A DNA stretch of 64,000 nucleotides, taken from positions 1 through 64,000 of the forward strand of contig DASTGN010000003.1 in assembly GCA_035719105.1 (NCBI GenBank), read 5' to 3'. Positions 61,217 to 64,000 of this stretch are shown one piece after another (within the stretch, counting starts at the first letter, position 1; each line of letters begins with the position of its first letter). The notes beneath the pieces were generated by a model. That model was given only the letters and a program-made list of their open reading frames with translations. It was not told where the DNA came from and did not search any database. The position numbers and the translations under genes are program-made. This stretch comes from UBA8389 sp035719105 (GTDB taxonomy: Bacteria; Bacteroidota; Bacteroidia; Bacteroidales; UBA1402).

Positions 61217-62134
61217 TCAGTAGCGTGCGACAGCCTGTATCATTACTTTTCTGAAAAACGGTGGAGTCAATTTCCCATAAACGAACAACATGTATCCAGG
61301 AGTTTGAACAATTTCATAGTCGTACTTGTTAAAGAGCAACTTGAATTGTTTCTCATCGTCCTTTCGATGATACGTACAAACAGCCAGTTTTCGAATCTGT
61401 TTGCGAAGCAATAAGTCACTGGAACTGTTCAAGATGTCGCCTTCAGCACCCTCCACGTCCAATTTCAGAAAATCGATGGGGTGATTGCCGACCAAACTTT
61501 GAAGTGTGGCACATCGATCGTTGTTGATGTTTGAAATGTACTTGTGTATAATTTCAACCTTGTCCTGCCATGGTTCAAAAGTGGCATTTAGTGCTTCAAT
61601 CCAATGATTCTCAGCCTCAACAATGATAATTTTTCCCGCTTTTTCAACGATGTCCAAGGAGAAGTTTCCTTCTGCTGCTCCAAGGTCTACTACAAAGTCC
61701 CCCTCATTCACTTGAAAACCTTCCTTTAAATACAAATGAGGTGAATCTGGATTTTGTTCGGCAACCAAACTACAGTAACTGTTTTGCACAGCCTCCATGG
61801 TTGTGTAATGACGACTGTAATAGAGTTTCTTCCCATTTTGCAGCACATAAAAAAGGTCCTTGGATGCATCTTTAAATACTTCCACGTTGGTAGTCTTTTG
61901 AGCTTGAGCAAAGGAATAAGGCCATATTTGAGTCAGACTTTCGCAAGTTGAGGCATGTTGGTTTAAAAATTCTATTTCATTTTTGTATGTATTCCGCTTT
62001 GAAGGAAATAGTTTAAAGTAAAGATTGATCTTTTGGTTGAGAAAACGAAAATCTTTTTGATCTGTAAATTGATAGCTAAAAGGAACGTAGCGATTACAGA
62101 GGTGTCGGAGTGTTTTTAAGGGTTTAAGGGGCAT
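61217..62134 (-). CDS. FkbM family methyltransferase
   Basis: A 305-residue SAM-dependent methyltransferase. The SAM site is VVDLGAAEGNFSLDI (about 145-160), followed by IIVEAENHWIEAL and the FkbM signature IDFLKLDVEGAEGDIL. The first 120 residues are a family-variable region. FkbM enzymes O-methylate sugars, polyketides or glycans; near glycan genes they often methylate surface polysaccharide. No such cluster is in view, so the substrate is open. Confidence 0.88.
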   Translation of the reverse strand: MPLKPLKTLRHLCNRYVPFSYQFTDQKDFRFLNQKINLYFKLFPSKRNTYKNEIEFLNQHASTCESLTQIWPYSFAQAQKTTNVEVFKDASKDLFYVLQNGKKLYYSRHYTTMEAVQNSYCSLVAEQNPDSPHLYLKEGFQVNEGDFVVDLGAAEGNFSLDIVEKAGKIIIVEAENHWIEALNATFEPWQDKVEIIHKYISNINNDRCATLQSLVGNHPIDFLKLDVEGAEGDILNSSSDLLLRKQIRKLAVCTYHRKDDEKQFKLLFNKYDYEIVQTPGYMLFVYGKLTPPFFRKVMIQAVARY

Positions 62135-62159
62135 TTGGCTAGATTTGATTTAAGTGTTT

Positions 62160-62167
62160 CAAAAGTA
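62160..62167 (-). promoter_or_regulatory. -7 box (TACTTTTG) for the FkbM gene
   Basis: On the minus strand TACTTTTG, 26 bases before the ATG; no clear -33. Confidence 0.57.
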
Positions 62168-62184
62168 GCATATTTTTCATGAAA

Positions 62185-62215
62185 AAAGCACCTACGATCA
62201 TTTCGTAAGTGCTTT
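62185..62215 (-). terminator. Intrinsic terminator after tRNA-Lys
   Basis: On the minus strand AAAGCAC-T-TACGA pairs with TCGTA-G-GTGCTTT around a short loop, followed by a T-run, 8 bases behind the tRNA. Confidence 0.83.
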
Positions 62216-62223
62216 ATTTGAAG

Positions 62224-62296
62224 TGACCCCGGACGGGCTCGAACCGTCGACCCATTGATTAAGAGTCAATTGCTCTACCAACTGAGCTACGGAGTC
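62224..62296 (-). tRNA. tRNA-Lys (CTT)
   Basis: A 73-nt tRNA: acceptor stem GACTCCG/CGGGGTC, D-arm AGCTCAGTTGGTAGAGC, anticodon arm TTGACTCTTAATCAA with anticodon CTT, and T-arm GACGGTTCGAGCCCGTC. CCA is not encoded. Confidence 0.97.
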
Positions 62297-62321
62297 ATTC
62301 GTGTTTTTTGGAGAACGGGTG

Positions 62322-62351
62322 CAAAAGTACGATAATTAGGATAAACTCAAA
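62322..62351 (-). promoter_or_regulatory. Promoter for tRNA-Lys
   Basis: On the minus strand TTTG (complement of 62348-62351), 18 bases, then TACTTTTG (complement of 62322-62329), 25 bases before the tRNA. Confidence 0.68.
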
Positions 62352-62400
62352 AATTTTAGCCATCCTTTTTTCTCGGAAAGCATAAAAGAAGTTCAGAAAG

Positions 62401-64000
62401 CTATGAATCGAGCGATTTCATGGTTAATTGAATGCGGTGCCTCTCCAAATCTACGTTGAGAACTTTGACCCGAACGTGCTGATGGAGACTCACCACTTGT
62501 GAAGGGTCGGTAATATATCGATCAGCCATTTGTGAAAGGTGAACCAATCCGTTTTCTTTAATGCCGAAATCAACGAAGCAACCAAACGCTGTAATGTTGG
62601 TGACGATACCTGGAAGAATCATACCGGCCTGTACATCGTCAATCTTTCGAATACCTTTGTCAAATTCGAACACTTCGATTTTGTTTCTCGGATCTCGGCC
62701 CGGTTTATCCAATTCTTGAAGAATATCCTGCAGGGTAGGCATGCCAACGTTTTCAGACACATATTTCTCCAATTGAATGGCCGCGCGGTGTTCCTTTTGC
62801 TTGACTAGATCCAATACACTGCAATGAGCGTCTTTGGCCATTTTTTCTACGAGTTCGTAGCGTTCAGGGTGTACGGCAGAATTGTCCAATGGATTGATTG
62901 CATCGGGTATCCGTAGAAAGCCTGCCGCTTGTTCAAACGCTTTTGGCCCCAATCTGGGAACCTTCAACAATTCATTCCGGCTTTTAAAGGCGCCATTTGC
63001 ATCTCTGTATTCTACGATATTTTGTGCCATAGTGGCACTCAATCCTGAAACGTAGGTGAGGAGGTATTTGCTGGCAGTATTCAGGTTTACTCCAACCTGA
63101 TTGACACAATTGATCACCGTTTGATCCAATGATTTCTTCAATTTATTTTGATCCACATCGTGCTGGTATTGTCCGACTCCAATGGATTTCGGGTCAATCT
63201 TGACCAGCTCAGCCAATGGATCCATCAATCGACGACCGATGGAAACAGAACCGCGAACGGTTACATCGTATTCCGGGAATTCTTCGCGAGCAATTTTGGA
63301 GGCTGAATAAATGGATGCGCCGTTTTCACTGACGACAAAAACTTGAATTTTACGGTCGTATCGAATGCTTTGAATGAAATCCTCAGTTTCACGAGATGCA
63401 GTTCCGTTACCAATAGCGATAGCTTGAATGTCATAGCTTTCTACCAAGTGAGCAATTTTTTTACTCGCAAGAGCCGTTTCGCGCTGAGGTGCATGTGGGT
63501 AAATGGTTTCGTTATGCAGCAGTTTACCCTGAGCGTCTAAGCAGACTAATTTGCATCCGGTCCGATAACCTGGATCGACGCCCAATACTCGTTTTTGACC
63601 AAGGGGAGGAGCAAGGAGCAATTGTTTCAAGTTGTCCACAAATATTCGAATGGCTTCTTCGTCTGATTTCTCTTTGGTTAGAGCAGCGAATTCCGTTTCG
63701 ATGGAGGGCTTAAGCAGCCTTTTGTAGCCATCTTTGACTGCTTCAGCCACTTGGCGTGAAGAATCGAATACACCTTTGACAAACAGTTTGTTGAGGTCTT
63801 CGCAACAGACTTCATCGTCTGGTGTGATGGTCACTCTCAAAAAACCTTCGTTTTCACCTCGAATTACCGCTAAATATCGATGTGAAGAACACTTTCGAAG
63901 GGGTTCCGAATAGTCGAAATAATCTTTGTAGTTGGAGGCTTCCTGCTCTTTGCCTTTTATAACTTTTGAACTAATGGTTGCTTCTCTACGGAATCGATTT
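62401..64000 (-). CDS. tex: RNA-binding protein Tex, 3' part (5' end outside window)
   Basis: Tex is a conserved RNA-binding protein related to eukaryotic Spt6. The visible 532 residues include the YqgF-like fold (RVLGVDPGYRTGCKLVCLD), a helix-hairpin-helix pair (LNTASKYLLTYVSGLSATMAQNIVEYR and KVPRLGPKAFEQAAGFLRI in part) and a C-terminal S1 domain (AGMILPGIVTNITAFGCFVDFG). The frame stays open through the right edge with family-like sequence (NRFRREATISSKVIKGK), so the TTG at 63840 is not the start; about 200 N-terminal residues are missing. Confidence 0.96.
   Translation of the reverse strand, partial: NRFRREATISSKVIKGKEQEASNYKDYFDYSEPLRKCSSHRYLAVIRGENEGFLRVTITPDDEVCCEDLNKLFVKGVFDSSRQVAEAVKDGYKRLLKPSIETEFAALTKEKSDEEAIRIFVDNLKQLLLAPPLGQKRVLGVDPGYRTGCKLVCLDAQGKLLHNETIYPHAPQRETALASKKIAHLVESYDIQAIAIGNGTASRETEDFIQSIRYDRKIQVFVVSENGASIYSASKIAREEFPEYDVTVRGSVSIGRRLMDPLAELVKIDPKSIGVGQYQHDVDQNKLKKSLDQTVINCVNQVGVNLNTASKYLLTYVSGLSATMAQNIVEYRDANGAFKSRNELLKVPRLGPKAFEQAAGFLRIPDAINPLDNSAVHPERYELVEKMAKDAHCSVLDLVKQKEHRAAIQLEKYVSENVGMPTLQDILQELDKPGRDPRNKIEVFEFDKGIRKIDDVQAGMILPGIVTNITAFGCFVDFGIKENGLVHLSQMADRYITDPSQVVSLHQHVRVKVLNVDLERHRIQLTMKSLDS

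Noticed and set aside
63838..63840. TTG at 63840 as the start of tex
   Set aside because: The frame continues open to the window edge with sequence typical of Tex, so the gene is cut by the window and does not start here.

Overview
The window is a piece of a Bacteroidetes chromosome, most likely order Bacteroidales and probably an anaerobe. Four things point there. (1) Bacteroidetes-type promoters (TTTG or TTG, about 19-20 bases, then TAnnTTTG) precede many genes, and Shine-Dalgarno sites are essentially absent. (2) Several families are largely restricted to the phylum: DUF3078, the Porin_10 'putative porin', the type IX secretion Plug (DUF5103), DUF6913 and DUF4153. (3) The conserved strings yceD-rpmF-fabH-era-der and thrS-infC-rpmI-rplT are present. 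(4) An indolepyruvate:ferredoxin oxidoreductase, typical of anaerobic amino-acid metabolism, is encoded. Genus cannot be fixed from the sequence alone.

Layout. 1-95 is the tail of a 5S rRNA with its terminator, so an rRNA operon lies to the left. 263-6135 (+) carries yceD, rpmF, fabH, era, der and mnmA (ribosome assembly, fatty-acid initiation, tRNA thiolation); a probable small RNA lies between der and mnmA. 6195-13070 (+) carries a TPM/zinc-ribbon membrane protein with lemA, then ribE, ruvX, def, a long TPR protein and a secreted GH53 galactanase. 13075-21153 (-) carries a DUF4153 membrane protein, a structured noncoding region with its own promoter, and the translation/repair genes rplT, rpmI, infC, thrS and mfd. 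21270-24257 (+) carries a polyprenol-phosphate glycosyltransferase, pyrC and a TraB/GumN protein. 24246-30592 (-) carries a possible 49-codon gene, penicillin-binding protein 1A, yidC and pyrG. 30710-32194 (+) is a DUF3078 protein, facing a translationally coupled porin/solute-binding-protein pair (32204-35093, -).

35233-41940 (+) holds ligA, a DUF6913 gene, dapA, pheT and a YebC-family regulator; folC (-) converges on it. 43310-48386 holds an EamA transporter, a SPOR lipoprotein, a DUF4375 gene (-), a WalJ-like metallo-hydrolase, tRNA-Cys, a ketopantoate reductase and an MFS transporter. tRNA-Ser (-) and mltG follow. 49717-55737 (+) is the most metabolically specialised block: iorA-iorB followed by two tandem paralogous AMP-forming acyl-CoA ligases, which suggests oxidation of aryl-pyruvates or other keto acids coupled to acyl-CoA/acid interconversion. 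The last part holds a BspA-type leucine-rich-repeat protein, a free-standing alanyl-tRNA editing domain, the type IX secretion Plug (-), an outer-membrane beta-barrel protein, a DUF2147 protein (-), an FkbM methyltransferase (-), tRNA-Lys (-) and the 3' part of tex (-), which runs off the right edge.

Most of the window is ordinary core chromosome: no insertion sequence, prophage, CRISPR array or defence island is visible. The least explained items are two noncoding segments with good promoters (about 4772-4914 on + and about 14247-14473 on -), the ior/ligase block and the porin/solute-binding pair. Several genes have a TTG codon inside the promoter -7 box that opens the longest reading frame; for these I moved the start downstream and say so in each entry.
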